Positions 38,524 through 48,338 of a DNA stretch of 64,000 nt are shown in pieces. Position 1 is the stretch's first letter; each line of letters begins with the position of its first letter. A model generated the notes under the pieces. It ran no database searches and was not told the origin of the DNA. It saw only the letters and a program-made list of their open reading frames with translations. Position numbers and translations under genes: made by a program. Source of the DNA: Natronospira sp. (GTDB taxonomy: Bacteria > Pseudomonadota > Gammaproteobacteria > Natronospirales > Natronospiraceae); the NCBI GenBank assembly GCA_003558125.1, contig PWMQ01000045.1:21403-85402 (forward strand), in the 5' to 3' direction.

Positions 38524-40296
38524 CTAGGGATCGATCTCCGGCCCTGGTGGACTGGCGGGCTGCAAGCGCAGTCGCTGAATCCGGTTACGCAAGACCGAAC
38601 GACGCGCCTCATCCTCGGTTGCATTCAACAAGGACTGGTAGAGCCTGCGCGCGTCCTCGGTGAGCCCGGCATCGGCGAGCGCATCTGCAGCCCGGTACCG
38701 GGCCGTCTGCGCCCACTGATCCATGGAAAAGGGGTCATGAAAGCCGGCCGAGCGAAGATAGAGACGGGCGGCCTCCAGACGGTCACCCATCCCCTCGGCG
38801 GATTCTGCCATCCAGAACAGGATTTCCCGATGCTGCCGGTCTTCCAGATCCTTTTCCAGGAGGCGCTTCAAGTACGCCAAGGCTGGCTCGTGATCTCCCA
38901 TGTTCTGCAAATCGAACAGGACTTGCAGCACACGCTCCACCGGAAAATCCTCAACGTCCTTATCGAAAAGGGCATCCAGTGCAGACAGCCCTTCTTCCCT
39001 GGCCCCGCCCAGCAACAGCACCCTTGCGCGGCGTAAGCCCCAATCCAGCTCCTCTACCCCGTCCGGGGCCTTGTCCAGACCTCTCATGAGACGGGAGGCC
39101 AATGGAATATCGGCCTCTTCCATAACCAGGTCTGCAAGCAGGTAGCGCACCGTTTGCGGAATCGAATCAAGTGCCTGGAAATGGCCACTCTCCAGGTAGA
39201 GCTGACGAATGATGGCGGGGCCTTCCCGACGGTTGACCAGGGTGGCGGCCAGTTCGCCGTGGGCACGCTCTCGTTGCTTGGTTTCAAAACTGTTGAAGGC
39301 GATGACACTCAAGAGCGCGCGCGTTTTGACCGGCTCGGAGTCGGCGTAGGATTCGGCCAGCTCGAACCACATGGGGTCATCCCCCACCAGTATCTGGGCC
39401 TCATTCCCCAGGCGTTCACCGAAATCCTGATAGGCCGCCCACAGTTGCTCCGGCGCCAGGCTGAATACAGGGTCAACCCGGCCACCCTCATCGTAAAGCC
39501 CCAGACCCCGCTCCAGGGCCCCGATTCGGGCGGATCGATTGCCCGTCTTCTCCGCCGCCTGAGCGGCCACGGACCAGGTCAATCGGCGATCAAGTGCCGG
39601 GGTCTGATCGTCAAAGCCGAAACGAATGGCATCACTGAGCACGTCCCCGGCCTGAGCGGAGTCCGCCGCCAGTCTGGCAGCGAGTCGTAGCGGTCGATGC
39701 TCGTCTTCGGGCAAGGCCTCCAGAACGGCCAGAGCCTCCCGGCCCTGCCCCTGCTGCAAATACAGGCGGGCCTCCATCACCCGGGTCTCACCGTCATCAT
39801 CGCCATGGTCCTGACGCAATCGCCTCAGGGCACTGCGAGCCGCTTCTGAATCCCCTCCCTCAAGGTGGGACTCGACGATCATCTGGCGCCATCGCGGCAA
39901 GCGTTCACCGGGATCGCTGAACCAGATCTGCTCACGCAGGACGGTGCGGGCCTCTTCGTCACGACCAAGAGCCAGCAGCGCACGGGCCCTCTCTCCCTGG
40001 GCCCAACGCATGAATTCCGGGTGCAAGCCCCGCGGATGCTCGGCCGCACGATCCGCCAGGGCCTGCCACTGGGCGCGGCTACGATACAGAAACAGCCGTT
40101 CACGCTCCCACTGCATCCAGGCAACCGGGTCTTCTTGCAGCGCCGGCTGATGTCGATCCATCAGTCCCAGCGCCAACTCCGTAGCACCGGACCGGGCCAG
40201 GGTAGAAACCTCCGACAGCGCGGAAACCTCGGCCACGCTCAGAGCCGGGGAAATCATTAGCAACAGACTGGCAATCAGGCGACGCAATGGCTTCAT
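38524..40296 (-). CDS. Exported TPR-type repeat protein of unknown role
   Basis: 590 residues. Signal peptide LRRLIASLLLMISPALSVAEV. The rest is helical repeats of TPR/alpha-solenoid type (for example EARLYLQQGQGREALAVLEALPED and AARLYLRSAGFHDPFSMDQWAQTARYRAADALADAG by their cores). There is no catalytic motif and no second membrane helix. Probably a periplasmic scaffold. It lies upstream of htpG but the heat-shock promoter lies between them, so they may be separately controlled. Confidence 0.75.
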   Translation of the reverse strand: MKPLRRLIASLLLMISPALSVAEVSALSEVSTLARSGATELALGLMDRHQPALQEDPVAWMQWERERLFLYRSRAQWQALADRAAEHPRGLHPEFMRWAQGERARALLALGRDEEARTVLREQIWFSDPGERLPRWRQMIVESHLEGGDSEAARSALRRLRQDHGDDDGETRVMEARLYLQQGQGREALAVLEALPEDEHRPLRLAARLAADSAQAGDVLSDAIRFGFDDQTPALDRRLTWSVAAQAAEKTGNRSARIGALERGLGLYDEGGRVDPVFSLAPEQLWAAYQDFGERLGNEAQILVGDDPMWFELAESYADSEPVKTRALLSVIAFNSFETKQRERAHGELAATLVNRREGPAIIRQLYLESGHFQALDSIPQTVRYLLADLVMEEADIPLASRLMRGLDKAPDGVEELDWGLRRARVLLLGGAREEGLSALDALFDKDVEDFPVERVLQVLFDLQNMGDHEPALAYLKRLLEKDLEDRQHREILFWMAESAEGMGDRLEAARLYLRSAGFHDPFSMDQWAQTARYRAADALADAGLTEDARRLYQSLLNATEDEARRSVLRNRIQRLRLQPASPPGPEIDP

Positions 40297-40366
40297 CCTT
40301 GGGCAGTCGAGGGCAAAAGCACAGTATCCCGAATTACGACGACGAAGGAAAATTCCGGTCGCCCAG

Positions 40367-40397
40367 AAAAAAGGGCGGCTTCCATGGGAAGCCGCCC
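40367..40397 (-). terminator. Terminator of the rpsP-rimM-trmD-rplS operon
   Basis: GGGCGGCTTCC and GGAAGCCGCCC pair perfectly around ATG. Six T follow on the minus strand. Confidence 0.93.
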
Positions 40398-40421
40398 TTT
40401 CTATCAGACAAGCAATCGGTC

Positions 40422-40769
40422 TTAATTGACCTTTTCCTTGATTCGGGCGGACTTGCCCTGGCGCTCACGCAGATAATAGAGCTTGGAGCGACGCACATCA
40501 CCCCGACGCTTGACCTTGATCTCGGCCACATTGGGGCTGTGGGTCTGGAACACCCGCTCAACGCCTTCACCGTGAGTGGTCTTGCGAACCGTGAAGGCCG
40601 AATTCAGGCCCCGGTTGCGCTTGGCAATCACCACGCCCTCAAAGGGCTGCAGGCGCTCGCGGTCGCCTTCCACCACACGCACTTGAACCAGCACCGTGTC
40701 CCCGGGACCAAACTCGGGCACATCGGTCTTCATCTGCTCTTTCTCGATTTCCTTGATGATGTCGCTCAT
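40422..40769 (-). CDS. rplS: 50S ribosomal protein L19
   Basis: 115 residues, the family length. Seen: [37 protein letters not shown] (in part) and the C-terminal [29 protein letters not shown]. Last gene of the rpsP operon, ahead of a strong terminator. Confidence 0.98.
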   Translation of the reverse strand: MSDIIKEIEKEQMKTDVPEFGPGDTVLVQVRVVEGDRERLQPFEGVVIAKRNRGLNSAFTVRKTTHGEGVERVFQTHSPNVAEIKVKRRGDVRRSKLYYLRERQGKSARIKEKVN

Positions 40770-40823
40770 GACTTCACCCTGCTCGCTTCATTTTCAGAAT
40801 TACCGGAGCCCGCAGCCGTCCTG

Positions 40824-41585
40824 CTAACTCGCCCCTTGATCTCCGTGCTGCTCGGCGATGAACTCGTCCAGCAGACGGCGCTCCTCTTCATTCAGCTCAC
40901 GCCGCGCCAGCAAATCCGGCCGACGTTGCCATGTCCTTCCCAACGCCTGTTTCAGGCGCCACTGCCGAATGGCCTCGTGATCACCACCCAACAGCACCGG
41001 CGGAACCGGCTTCCCGACCACCGTCTCCGGCCGGGTGTAATGGGGATGATCCAGCAGACCATCCGCCGAAAAAGAATCCTGACTGGCGGATTCAGCGTGC
41101 CCCAGGGCACCTGGCTGCAATCGGGCCAGGGCATCGATCAACACCATGGCCGGCAGCTCGCCACCGGAGAGAACGTAATCGCCGATGGAGACTTCCATAT
41201 CGACTTCGTTCTCCAGCAGACGCTCATCAACGCCCTCGTAGCGCCCGGCCACCAGCAGCATTCCCGGCGCCTGCGCCAGCTCTTCCACCAGGGCCTGATC
41301 CAGCACTCGCCCCTGAGGACTCAGATAGATCGTCCTTGTGCCTGACGGCAAACTGGCACGGGCGCTGCGAATGGTCTCGCCAAGGGGCTCGACCCGCATC
41401 ACCATGCCAGGTCCGCCGCCATAGGCGCGATCATCCACCGTCCGGTGCCTGTCCTGGGCGAACTCCCGTGGATTCCAGGTTTCCACCGACAGCAGAGACC
41501 GTTCCACGGCGCGCCCGGTGACACCCACCCGGGTAACGGCTTCCACCAACTCCGGGAACAGCGAGATAACAGCTACCCGGAACAT
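40824..41585 (-). CDS. trmD: tRNA (guanine37-N1)-methyltransferase
   Basis: 253 residues from the ATG at 41585, one base after the rimM stop. SPOUT-family knot with [54 protein letters not shown] and the C-terminal [23 protein letters not shown]. It methylates G37 of tRNAs to keep the reading frame. Confidence 0.97.
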   Translation of the reverse strand: MFRVAVISLFPELVEAVTRVGVTGRAVERSLLSVETWNPREFAQDRHRTVDDRAYGGGPGMVMRVEPLGETIRSARASLPSGTRTIYLSPQGRVLDQALVEELAQAPGMLLVAGRYEGVDERLLENEVDMEVSIGDYVLSGGELPAMVLIDALARLQPGALGHAESASQDSFSADGLLDHPHYTRPETVVGKPVPPVLLGGDHEAIRQWRLKQALGRTWQRRPDLLARRELNEEERRLLDEFIAEQHGDQGAS

Positions 41586-41586
41586 C

Positions 41587-42144
41587 TCAGAAGTCCGGAT
41601 CCCAGTCGACGACCATCCTCTTTGCCGACAAGTCCACCGTCTTGATGAACTGCCCCTGAACAAAGGGCAACAGACGCTCCCGATCACCCTTGACCACAAG
41701 GACGTCATTGGCGCCTGTCTCGAGCAGGCCAGTCACCCGTCCCAGCTCGACGCCCTCAAGGGTTTCAACCTGAAGACCGATGAGATCCAGCCAGTAGTAT
41801 TCACCTTCCTCGGCCGGCGGCAACTGTTCCCGCCGCACCGCCACATCCCGCTTCAGCAGCTCGGCGGCCTGGTCCCGGTCCTCAATACCTTCGAGGCGGG
41901 CCACCACACCATTGCCGTGTCGGCGCCCGTCCAGGACAGTGATGGCTTCCCATCCGCCCCGTCCTTTGAGATACCAGGTACCGAAGTCGACAATGGATTC
42001 CCGCGGTCGGGTGTGGGAAAAGATCTTTACCCATCCGCGAACGCCAAAAAGGCCGGAAATCCGGCCCAGAGTGACCATGTCACTGTCACTGACGTGTCCG
42101 CTGTCACCCACCGCTACAGTCCGGCCTTCGGCCTGGTCCGCCAT
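41587..42144 (-). CDS. rimM: 16S rRNA processing protein
   Basis: 185 residues; the N-terminal 22 may be extra because the conserved part begins [23 protein letters not shown] (ATG at 42078). Barrel domains: [10 protein letters not shown] and [37 protein letters not shown], ending [26 protein letters not shown]. It assists 30S assembly around S19. Second gene of the operon. Confidence 0.96.
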   Translation of the reverse strand: MADQAEGRTVAVGDSGHVSDSDMVTLGRISGLFGVRGWVKIFSHTRPRESIVDFGTWYLKGRGGWEAITVLDGRRHGNGVVARLEGIEDRDQAAELLKRDVAVRREQLPPAEEGEYYWLDLIGLQVETLEGVELGRVTGLLETGANDVLVVKGDRERLLPFVQGQFIKTVDLSAKRMVVDWDPDF

Positions 42145-42155
42145 GGCTGGCGATA

Positions 42156-42422
42156 TCAGGCCTCGGCCTGGCTTTCAGCCTGCTTGCGGCCCTGCTTGAG
42201 CAGCGCTGCGGCACGCTCGGAGGGCTGGGCCCCCTGAGACAGCCAATAGTCAGCCCGCTCCAGGTCGACCCGCAGGCGCTCTTCATCGCCACGGGCAACC
42301 GGGTTGAAAAAGCCCAGACGCTCAACGAAGCGACCGTCACGGGACTTGCGGCTGTCCGCGACAACCAGGTGATAGAAGGGGCGCTTTTTCATGCCACCCC
42401 GGGCAAGACGAATCGTTACCAT
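42156..42422 (-). CDS. rpsP: 30S ribosomal protein S16
   Basis: 88 residues from the ATG at 42422 ([25 protein letters not shown] by its start); the frame runs 12 codons further up but the family starts here. Seen: [14 protein letters not shown] and [18 protein letters not shown]. First gene of the operon. Confidence 0.98.
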   Translation of the reverse strand: MVTIRLARGGMKKRPFYHLVVADSRKSRDGRFVERLGFFNPVARGDEERLRVDLERADYWLSQGAQPSERAAALLKQGRKQAESQAEA

Positions 42423-42532
42423 GCCGTTACTCTTTTCCGTTTCGCAAAAATTGGGCACTGGCGGCCGCTACCGGCCGATCTGGCGGTAAACGGCGCATTC
42501 TACGCGAAGCACATAAAAGCTACAAGAGAAAT

Positions 42533-42702
42533 GAGCTACGAGCAGCGAGCTACGAGCGGCGAGCCGGCCGTGCCAGGGGTACGGCCGTGCTGATATCTGA
42601 CCCTCGGTGGTTCCGCGGGGCAGATCTGGATGAGGCCCGGCTTTTCAGCACGGCCCCGCGGAACCGCGGCCAGCTCGCCGCTCGTAGCTCGAAGCTCGCC
42701 GC
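42533..42702. repeat. Palindromic element, 14-nt GAGCTACGAG-type arms, between rpsP and ffh
   Basis: Left arm: two 14-nt units, GAGCTACGAGCAGC and GAGCTACGAGCGGC. The right arm from about 42672 is their inverse. The core has two interleaved perfect inverted pairs: GGCCGTGCTGA with TCAGCACGGCC, and GGTTCCGCGGGGC with GCCCCGCGGAACC. The right end abuts the ffh stop codon at 42703. Total 170 bp, the same as the elements at 10.0 and 55.1 kb although the arm sequence differs. Confidence 0.85.
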
Positions 42703-44073
42703 TTACTGCCCGGGAAACCCCATCCCCGGGGGCATTTTGCCCTGCAGGCCGCGCATCATCTTCTTCATGCCACCCTTCTTGCCCATCTTACGCATCATTT
42801 TCTGGGCCTGGGTGAACTGTTTCAGGAGCTTGTTCACATCCTGAACCTGGACCCCCGATCCCTGGGCAATCCGGCGCTTGCGGGAACCATTGATCACCGC
42901 CGGCTTGCGGCGCTCTTCCTTGGTCATGGAATTGATGATCGCCACCTGGCGGCTGATGGTCTTGTCATCGAACTGGCTGGCCGCGCCGGGAGGCAGCTTA
43001 CCGGCTCCGGGCAGTTTGTCGAGCAAGGCACCCACCCCGCCCATGTTCTGCATCTGCTCCAGCTGATCGCGAAAGTCGTTGAGAGAAAAACCCTTGCCTT
43101 TCTTGAGCTTGCGCCCGAGCTTGTCGGCCTTTTCCTTATCAACCTTGCTCTGGACCTCGTCCACCAGGCTGAGCACATCCCCCATGCCGAGGATACGCGA
43201 GGCCACCCGATCGGGATGGAAGGGCTCCAGGGCATCGGTCTTCTCCCCCACGCCCATGAATTTGATCGGCTTGCCGGTGACCTGACGCACGGACAGTGCC
43301 GCACCCCCGCGGGCATCACCATCCGCCTTGGTGAGAATCACGCCGGTCAGCGGCAGTGCCTCGCCGAAGGCAGCGGCGGAGCGTGCCGCATCCTGACCGG
43401 TCATGGCGTCGACGACAAACAGGGTCTCCAGGGGCTCGACGGCGGCATGAATATCCTGAACCTCCTGCATCAACTCTTCGTCGATGTGCAGGCGACCCGC
43501 GGTATCGACAATCAGCACATCGGCATGCTGCTTGCGGGCAAAGTCCATGGCCTGGTCGGCAATCTTCTTCGGTGCCGTACCTTCGGCTGCGCGGTAGAAC
43601 CCGGCGCCGATCTCGCCGGACAGGGTCTCAAGCTGTTCGATGGCGGCCGGTCGACGAACGTCGGTGCTGACCAGGGCAACCTTTTTCTTCTCGGCTTCCA
43701 TCAGGTGACGGGCCAGCTTGGCCGCGCTGGTGGTCTTACCCGCGCCCTGCAGGCCGGCCAGCAGGATCACCACCGGTGGACGGCCCCGGAAATTCAAGGG
43801 CTCACGATTCTCGCCCATGATCCGGACAAGCTCGTCGTTGACGACCTTAACCAGGGCCTGACCCGGGGTCAGACTCTTCAGAACCTCCTGACCCACCGCA
43901 CGGGCGCGCACCTGGGAGATGAACTCCTTGACCACCGGCAAGGCAACATCCGCTTCCAGCAAGGCCATGCGGACCTCGCGCAGCGTCTCCTTGATATTGT
44001 CTTCACTAAGCCGGCCACGCCCCTTGACCCGATCCAGGGTGCTGCCAATGCGCTCGCTGAGTCCCTTGAACAT
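42703..44073 (-). CDS. ffh: Signal recognition particle protein Ffh
   Basis: 456 residues. N domain, then G domain with VILLAGLQGAGKTTSAAKLARHL, DTAGRLHID, and TKADGDARGGAAL. The methionine-rich M domain (QKMMRKMGKKGGMKKMMRG by its core) binds 4.5S RNA and signal sequences. It targets membrane proteins to FtsY and SecYEG. Confidence 0.98.
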   Translation of the reverse strand: MFKGLSERIGSTLDRVKGRGRLSEDNIKETLREVRMALLEADVALPVVKEFISQVRARAVGQEVLKSLTPGQALVKVVNDELVRIMGENREPLNFRGRPPVVILLAGLQGAGKTTSAAKLARHLMEAEKKKVALVSTDVRRPAAIEQLETLSGEIGAGFYRAAEGTAPKKIADQAMDFARKQHADVLIVDTAGRLHIDEELMQEVQDIHAAVEPLETLFVVDAMTGQDAARSAAAFGEALPLTGVILTKADGDARGGAALSVRQVTGKPIKFMGVGEKTDALEPFHPDRVASRILGMGDVLSLVDEVQSKVDKEKADKLGRKLKKGKGFSLNDFRDQLEQMQNMGGVGALLDKLPGAGKLPPGAASQFDDKTISRQVAIINSMTKEERRKPAVINGSRKRRIAQGSGVQVQDVNKLLKQFTQAQKMMRKMGKKGGMKKMMRGLQGKMPPGMGFPGQ

Positions 44074-44245
44074 CGATAAAACTCTTCAGTTTGACCACGA
44101 AGGGGATATTCTACCGTTTCCACCGACCCTCCCGCATCCTCCTGCTTCCCCTTGAGGCTGTTTTACGGGTAATCTGGGGAGAACATGGGCGAATTGGCCG
44201 AATTGGCTGCTCGCCAAAGTCTGTCAGGCCGAGGACCACTGATTC

Positions 44246-45076
44246 ATGCCGGGCATCACCATCGCCATTCTGGCTGCCGCCGCCTATCTGGTGGCAATGA
44301 CATTACTCATCATCCGTCTGGTACGGCGTACCGCCTCGCCATTGGCGCCGGACACCATGCGGGGGACGGCCTTGTTTCTGGGACTGGGTGGCGGACTGCT
44401 GCACCTGCTCAGCCTGTGGGGGCAGGTTGTCACGCCCGAAGGCCTGAGTCTTGGTCTGCCCAACATCGTCTCCTTGATCGGCTGGGTGGTGACCGTCGTG
44501 ATTCTGTTATCCGCCCTTCGCCAGCGGGTGCTTAACCTCTCCATTCCCCTGCTGCCCCTCGGGGCCTTCTGCGCCGTGCTCGGTGCCCTGCCCCTGGACG
44601 GCCTGCCGACCCTGGTGGACTCACCCTCCGCCATACTGGTCAGTCATATCTTCCTTTCCATTGCCAGTTACAGCCTGCTCAGTGTGGCGGCGGTACTGGC
44701 CCTTGTCCTCAGTTTTCAGGAATCGCGCCTGCGAGGCCGTCATCCGGGCGGAGTTCTTCGCATCCTGCCACCGCTGGAGATCACTGAGCGTCTGCTGTTC
44801 CAGCTGATCCTGATCGGTTTCGTGGGTTTGACCCTGGCCCTGTTCACCGGCCTGCTCTTTGTGGATAACCTGCTGGCACAACATCTGGCTCACAAGACCA
44901 TTCTCTCAACCGCCGCCTGGCTGCTCTTCGGGATTCTGCTCTGGGGACGTTATCAATTTGGCTGGCGGGGAAGAATCGCCATCCGCTGGACCTTGTCGGC
45001 CTTCGTATTGCTTGCACTGGCCTATTTCGGCAGTCGCATTGTCCTCGAGTTGGTACTGGGGCAGCGCTGGGGCTAA
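44246..45076 (+). CDS. CcsA/YpjD-type membrane protein
   Basis: 276 residues, about eight membrane helices, with the cytochrome-c assembly (CcsA/CcmC) family pattern: ILVSHIFLSIASYSLLSVAAVLALVLSFQE, HKTILSTAAWLLFGILLWGRYQFGWRGRIAIRW. Conserved His residues (SHIFLS, LAHKT) may bind heme in the family. It is widely conserved upstream of CorC-family genes beside ffh, as here. The exact role is unsettled. Confidence 0.85.
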   Translation: MPGITIAILAAAAYLVAMTLLIIRLVRRTASPLAPDTMRGTALFLGLGGGLLHLLSLWGQVVTPEGLSLGLPNIVSLIGWVVTVVILLSALRQRVLNLSIPLLPLGAFCAVLGALPLDGLPTLVDSPSAILVSHIFLSIASYSLLSVAAVLALVLSFQESRLRGRHPGGVLRILPPLEITERLLFQLILIGFVGLTLALFTGLLFVDNLLAQHLAHKTILSTAAWLLFGILLWGRYQFGWRGRIAIRWTLSAFVLLALAYFGSRIVLELVLGQRWG

Positions 45077-45163
45077 CAGCCAACACTCATCGGACACGCT
45101 TGCCAGGCCCGCGAGGCCTCGGAGACAATAGCCCTCCACTCCGCAAAAGGGACGCCTGAGACC

Positions 45164-46450
45164 TTGGAATCCATTCCTTTAGGTGGTCTGTTTGGCATCC
45201 TGGCTGGGCTGATCGTCCTGTCAGGGTTCTTCTCGGGCTCGGAAACGGCCCTGATGACCCTCAATCGTTACCGCCTGCGGAACCGGGCCGAAGCGGGGTA
45301 CCGGGCAGCGCAGTTCGCGGAGCGGCTCTTGCAGCGCCCCGATCGCCTACTGGGCCTGATTCTGCTGTGCAACAACTTCGTCAATATCGTCGCCTCGGCA
45401 CTGGCCACCCTGATCGCGCTTCGCCTCGGCGGCGAGGCCGCCATCGCCATTGCCACCGGCCTGCTCACCCTGGTGATCCTGATTTTTGCCGAGGTGGCTC
45501 CCAAGACCCTGGCGGCCATCCACCCCGAACGTCTGGCCTATCCGGCAGCGTTCGTCTACACCCCGCTGATTCGGGTGCTCTACCCCATCATTTGGCTGGT
45601 CAATCTGGTCGCCAACCAGCTCTTGCGCCCCTTCGGCGTCCGGCCGGGCGGGCTGACACTCGACGATCGCCTTAGCCCGGACGAGTTGCGCACGGTCGTC
45701 ACAGAGGCCGGCGGCCTGATACCCAAGCGGCACCAGAATATGCTGATCAGTATTCTGGATCTTGAACAGGCGACGGTGGAGGACATCATGGTGCCCCGCA
45801 ACGAGATCGTGGGCATCGATCTGTCAGACCCCTGGGACGAGATCCTGGAGGAATTGACCAACAGCCAGCACACCCGCCTGCCGGTCTTTCGGGACAACAT
45901 CGATGATATCGTTGGCATTCTTCACAGTCGCCGGGTTCTGAATGCCATTACCCGGGGCGAGATGAACCGAGAAACCCTGGAAGCGATCGTCAGGGAACCC
46001 TATTTCATTCCGGAAAATACCCCCCTGCACCGGCAACTGATCAACTTCCAGAACAGTCAGCGCCGCATCGGCCTGGTGGTGGACGAGTACGGCGACATCC
46101 AGGGGCTGGTAACCCTGGAGGATATCCTCGAGGAAATCGTGGGCGAATTCACCACCGACCCGGTGGCCACCCGGGTCAAGGGTATTGTCACCGAGGAGGA
46201 CGGGACGAACCTGGTCAATGCGACGCTCCACCTGCGCACCATCAACCGGGTGCTGGGAGTTGAACTCCCCACCGACGGCCCCAAGACCATCAACGGCCTG
46301 ATCCTTGAATACCTGGAAACCATTCCTGAACCAGGCACCAGCATCAAGATCAACGGCTACCCCATCGAAATCGTGCAAAGCTCGGCCAACGCGGTCAAAA
46401 CCGTCCGCCTCAAACCCCGCCTGGACGAGGAACCCAAGTCAAAGGAATGA
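45164..46450 (+). CDS. CNNM/CorB-type transport protein with CBS pair and CorC_HlyC domain
   Basis: 428 residues from a TTG start (LESIPLGGL). Membrane domain of four helices containing SGFFSGSETALMTLNRYRL and IFAEVAPKTLAAI. Two CBS motifs (EDIMVPRNEIVGIDL and VDEYGDIQGLVTLEDILEEIVGE) and a C-terminal CorC_HlyC domain follow. Family members take part in magnesium or cobalt efflux. It follows the CcsA-type gene by 87 bp on the same strand. Confidence 0.92.
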   Translation: MESIPLGGLFGILAGLIVLSGFFSGSETALMTLNRYRLRNRAEAGYRAAQFAERLLQRPDRLLGLILLCNNFVNIVASALATLIALRLGGEAAIAIATGLLTLVILIFAEVAPKTLAAIHPERLAYPAAFVYTPLIRVLYPIIWLVNLVANQLLRPFGVRPGGLTLDDRLSPDELRTVVTEAGGLIPKRHQNMLISILDLEQATVEDIMVPRNEIVGIDLSDPWDEILEELTNSQHTRLPVFRDNIDDIVGILHSRRVLNAITRGEMNRETLEAIVREPYFIPENTPLHRQLINFQNSQRRIGLVVDEYGDIQGLVTLEDILEEIVGEFTTDPVATRVKGIVTEEDGTNLVNATLHLRTINRVLGVELPTDGPKTINGLILEYLETIPEPGTSIKINGYPIEIVQSSANAVKTVRLKPRLDEEPKSKE

Positions 46451-46456
46451 TTATCT

Positions 46457-46685
46457 CGCGCAGAGACGCAAAGACGCAGAGAAACCAAAAAAATATTACC
46501 TCGCGCAAAGGGCGCCAAGAACGCCAAGGGTTTAAGGGGTGTGTTGTGGGAGAGGCTTCAGCCTCGATTCAAGGCTTGCAACTCTCAGGCTTAAAAACGC
46601 ATTTTCTTAGCGACCTTGGCGCGCTTTGCGCGAGGCCATCAAGCTTTTGAATTTCTCCGCGTCTTTGCGTCTCTGCGCGAGGCAT
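46457..46685. repeat. Nested inverted-arm element, CTCGCGCAGAGACGC family (copy 1)
   Basis: Outer arms: CTCGCGCAGAGACGCAAAG... (from 46457) and its inverse ending CTCTGCGCGAGG (to 46683), with one mismatch over about 30 bp. Inner arms: CCTCGCGCAAAGGGCGCC... and ...GGCGCGCTTTGCGCGAGG. The core near 46540-46590 includes GTTGTGGGAGAGGCTTCAG and CCTCGATTCAAGG, which recur in copy 2. The element starts six bases after the upstream stop codon. A degenerate third arm reaches about 46715. No reading frame. Confidence 0.85.
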
Positions 46686-46725
46686 CCATTTGAATTTCTC
46701 CACGTCTCTCGGCGAGGCCCAAACC

Positions 46726-48114
46726 TCAATCGCGGAGGATGGCATCGATGGCGTCGCTCAGGCGTCGGACGGGGGTGACCGCCATGCCCTCTGGGGGTTT
46801 TCTGGGGGCATTGGCGCGCGGAACGATGGCCTGGCGGAAACCATGCTTGGCCGCCTCGTTCAGGCGTTCCTCACCGTTGTAGACGGGACGGACCTCGCCG
46901 GACAAGCCGACCTCGCCGAAGACCACCAGGCCGGGAGGCAGCGGGCGGTCGCGGAAGCTCGACAAGGCTGCCAGCAGTAGCGGCAGATCGGCGGCGGTTT
47001 CTTCCACCTTGAGCCCACCGACCACATTGATGAACACGTCCTGATCACCCATGGCAATGCCGCCGTGGCGGTGCATGACGGCCAACAGCATGGACAGGCG
47101 GTTCTGATCCAGACCAAGGGCCACTCGGCGGGGGTTATGGGTCTGGGTGGCATCAACCAGGGCCTGGACTTCAACCAGCAATGGCCGACTTCCTTCCCGG
47201 GCCACCATCACGGCGCTACCACTGACATCGCTCTGGTGGCCGGAGAGAAAAATCGCCGAAGGGTTTCGGACTTCCTTGAGCCCGACATCATCCATGGCGA
47301 ACACGCCCAGCTCATTGACCGCACCAAAGCGGTTCTTCACGGCCCTTATCACCCGGTAGCGACTGCCGGCATCATTCTCGAAATAGAGCACCGTATCCAC
47401 CATGTGCTCCAGGACCCGAGGGCCCGCAATCACCCCTTCCTTGGTGACATGCCCCACCAGAAACACCGCAGTGCCGGTCTGCTTGGCAAAACGCACCAGT
47501 TGGGCCGCGCTCTCGCGCAGCTGGCCCACGGCCCCCGGCGCAGACTGCACGGCCTCGGAAAAGATCGTCTGAATCGAATCCACGATGAGAACGCGGGGCT
47601 TTTCGGTCTCGGCAGTGGCGATTATGCGCTCCACACAGGTTTCTGCCACCAGACGCAAGCTGGTCTCCCCCACCTCCAGGCGCTCAGCCCGCAGACGGAC
47701 CTGCTCAAGGGACTCCTCGCCAGTGACGTACAGCACCCCCTCTTCCCTGGCCAGTCGGGCACAGGCCTGCAGCAAGAGTGTGGACTTGCCGATTCCCGGA
47801 TCACCGCCGATCAGGACCGCGGAGCCGGCCACCAGTCCTCCACCCAAAACCCGATCCAGCTCCCCCAGGCCGGTACCGGTGCGGGCCGCCTCCCGACCAC
47901 GGACATCTGACAGATTGACCACACCACTGCTGGCCCCGGCGTATTGGGCGCTTCCGCGGCCCTTGGCCGCACGCGCCGAGGCCGGTGTCGCCGCGGGAGC
48001 AATCACCGCCTCACTCAGGGTATTCCAGGCCCCGCAATCCATGCACTGCCCGGACCACTTGGGTGCCTGAGCCCCACAGTTTTCACACTCATAGACCGTT
48101 CTCGCCCTGGCCAT
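46726..48114 (-). CDS. radA: DNA repair protein RadA
   Basis: 462 residues from the ATG at 48114 (MARARTVYEC); an ATG at 48126 is also possible. N-terminal zinc finger CENCGAQAPKWSGQCMDCGAW (C4). RecA-like ATPase with GGDPGIGKSTLLLQ and the RadA-specific KNRFG. C-terminal Lon-like domain (LPLLLAALSSFRDRPLPPGLVVFGEVGLSGEVR by its core). It promotes branch migration in recombination. Convergent with the CNNM gene. Confidence 0.97.
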   Translation of the reverse strand: MARARTVYECENCGAQAPKWSGQCMDCGAWNTLSEAVIAPAATPASARAAKGRGSAQYAGASSGVVNLSDVRGREAARTGTGLGELDRVLGGGLVAGSAVLIGGDPGIGKSTLLLQACARLAREEGVLYVTGEESLEQVRLRAERLEVGETSLRLVAETCVERIIATAETEKPRVLIVDSIQTIFSEAVQSAPGAVGQLRESAAQLVRFAKQTGTAVFLVGHVTKEGVIAGPRVLEHMVDTVLYFENDAGSRYRVIRAVKNRFGAVNELGVFAMDDVGLKEVRNPSAIFLSGHQSDVSGSAVMVAREGSRPLLVEVQALVDATQTHNPRRVALGLDQNRLSMLLAVMHRHGGIAMGDQDVFINVVGGLKVEETAADLPLLLAALSSFRDRPLPPGLVVFGEVGLSGEVRPVYNGEERLNEAAKHGFRQAIVPRANAPRKPPEGMAVTPVRRLSDAIDAILRD

Positions 48115-48338
48115 ATCCAGTCCCATCGCCGCTGTTTGGTGGAAGCGAACGCATACTATCATGGCGGCAATAGAGCGCCGGACTTGCCGCGACACCCTCA
48201 CCTACCGGTATACTCGGGCGAGATAAGGATGCCGGACTAGATGAGCTGCCCAGAACTCAAAGCCTTGGTGATTGAGCTTCGGACCCCGGCCGGGCAGTCT
48301 CTGGCGCAAGGCAAGGCGCGTATCGACAGGAAGGGATC

